From: Flexithrix dorotheae DSM 6795
Lineage (GTDB): Bacteria > Bacteroidota > Bacteroidia > Cytophagales > Flammeovirgaceae
Length of the DNA stretch: 64,000 bases
Assembly: GCF_000379765.1 (NCBI RefSeq)
Contig: NZ_KB903438.1
Span: 101,437 to 165,436 of the forward strand
Direction: 5' to 3'
Part shown: positions 63,382 to 64,000 of the stretch, piece by piece
Position numbering within the stretch: position 1 is the first letter of the stretch
Layout: each line of letters begins with the position of its first letter
The notes under the pieces: generated by a model
The model's database searches: none
The model's input: only the letters and a program-made list of their open reading frames with translations
Told to the model about the DNA's origin: nothing
Position numbers and translations under genes: made by a program

Positions 63382-63530
63382 TCATTTTCTGGAAATCCTT
63401 GTTATTTATTCAGGAAACCAGAACCATTTTTTAGCCTTCATTTACGCTAGTTTGTATTTAATCGTAAGAAATTGTTTACCCATCATTAAAAACTTACCTC
63501 TTGTGTAAAATATTAAAGAATCACCTAAAA

Positions 63531-63574
63531 AAAACTATGGAAACTTTAAAACATTTCAAAGTTTCCATAGTTTT
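63531..63574. promoter_or_regulatory. 17-bp inverted repeat overlapping a promoter, likely TetR operator
   Basis: AAAACTATGGAAACTTT and AAAGTTTCCATAGTTTT form a perfect inverted repeat around a 10-nt spacer. The right arm overlaps TAGTTTTG (63568-63575), an exact Bacteroidota -7 element, about 30 nt before the TetR start. The position at the promoter and the palindrome length suit autoregulation by the TetR protein. A terminator is the alternative, since the right arm ends in TTTT. Confidence 0.65.
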
Positions 63575-63606
63575 GCATTCAAATCAAACAGAGGTAAAGC
63601 TACAAA

Positions 63607-64000
63607 TTGGAAACAAAAGAACGAATAATTGAAGTGGCGACTGAAATGTTCCGTGAGTATGGGATAAAAAGTGTGACCATGGATGATATGGCGAACCAGT
63701 TGTCTATTTCCAAAAAAACAATTTATCAATTTTTTAAAGACAAAGATGAAATAGTAGTAACATGTACCAGCAAAATGCTGAAAGAACAGGAAAGGGAAAT
63801 TTGTCGCTTCAGGTCTGAATCTAAAGATATTATTGATGAATTAATCCAGACAATGGAGTATTTCAAGAAAGTACTCAGGGTGATTAATCCAACATTTATA
63901 TCAGATATGGAAAAGTACCACCCGAAAGCATGGCAGTTATTTCTCAACCATAAGGAAAATTGTTTTAGGGATTCTCTTATGGCTTCCATGCAAAGGGGAA
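63607..64000 (+). CDS. TetR-family regulator, 3' end cut by window edge
   Basis: A partial gene of 131 codons. It starts with TTG (63607) giving METKERIIEVATEMFREYG. The helix-turn-helix is clear: VTMDDMANQLSISKKTIYQFFKDKDE (residues about 24-49). The first part of a helical ligand-binding domain follows (EREICRFRSESKDIIDELIQTMEYFKK) before the window ends. In Bacteroidota such regulators often precede TolC-AcrAB-type efflux operons, which would lie just outside. A palindrome overlapping the promoter suggests autoregulation. Confidence 0.82.
   Translation, partial: METKERIIEVATEMFREYGIKSVTMDDMANQLSISKKTIYQFFKDKDEIVVTCTSKMLKEQEREICRFRSESKDIIDELIQTMEYFKKVLRVINPTFISDMEKYHPKAWQLFLNHKENCFRDSLMASMQRG

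Noticed and set aside
1..64000. CRISPR array, insertion sequence or prophage
   Set aside because: No regularly spaced repeats, transposase, integrase or phage gene motifs were seen.

Overview
The window looks like the chromosome of an AT-rich member of the Bacteroidota, most likely an aerobic or facultative gliding-type bacterium of the order Cytophagales. The evidence is: several very large secreted proteins ending in type IX secretion (T9SS) type A sorting domains; ELWxxDGT, FG-GAP/VCBS and delta-60 surface repeats; promoters of the Bacteroidota type (TTG about 20 nt upstream of TAnnTTTG); almost no Shine-Dalgarno sequences; and lipoproteins with short lipoboxes. The species cannot be named from sequence alone. 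There are no rRNAs, CRISPR arrays, insertion sequences or phage genes. One tRNA-Met(CAU) is present.

Layout. 1-9.3 kb: polysaccharide-related enzymes (GH3 glycosidase, sulfatase, GH88 unsaturated glucuronyl hydrolase) interrupted by a TPR/SpoIIE-type phosphatase. 9.4-10.5 kb: a DMT-family transporter behind what looks like a transcription attenuator with an Ile/Leu-rich leader peptide. 10.8-13.4 kb: a TetR-SDR-metallo-hydrolase operon with two matching operators. 13.5-16 kb: a DUF3291 protein, a small membrane protein and a DUF1593 nucleoside-hydrolase-like secreted protein. 16-18.1 kb: an ECF sigma factor with small membrane proteins, bracketed by a roughly 50-bp direct repeat. 18.1-27.1 kb: a 2-hydroxyacid/glyoxylate block (FAD/Fe-S dehydrogenase, alanine-glyoxylate-type aminotransferase, tartronate-semialdehyde-type reductase, LctP-family permease) followed by an XdhC-family protein. 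27.7-36.1 kb: respiratory genes, with nrfHA divergent from ccmE-ccmF and then a CcoI/FixI-type copper ATPase. 36.3-37.7 kb: a candidate small RNA, a START-like protein, tRNA-Met and a repeat-rich gap. 37.8-58.9 kb: a block of five giant T9SS cargo genes, one broken by two in-frame stop codons. 58.9-64 kb: a DUF1801 protein, a secreted propeller-like protein, a PQQ-type sugar dehydrogenase, an M19 dipeptidase and the start of a TetR regulator cut by the window edge.

How it fits together. nrfHA would reduce nitrite to ammonia with multihaem cytochromes c, and the adjacent ccmE-ccmF supply part of the haem attachment machinery. The CcmE carries a CxxxY motif instead of the classical His motif. 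The 18-25 kb genes would import a 2-hydroxyacid such as lactate or glycolate, oxidise it to the 2-oxoacid, and direct glyoxylate to glycine or tartronate semialdehyde to glycerate. The T9SS block encodes calcium-loop-rich surface or secreted proteins that share modules, which suggests local duplication and shuffling.

Most interesting observations: the attenuator and leader peptide upstream of the DMT transporter; the giant T9SS gene with two in-frame stops, both explainable as C-to-T changes of Gln codons; the CxxxY-type CcmE next to nrfHA; the direct repeat bracketing the sigma-factor module; and the candidate sRNA at about 36.35-36.47 kb. I did not find a clearly novel multi-gene defence or mobile system.
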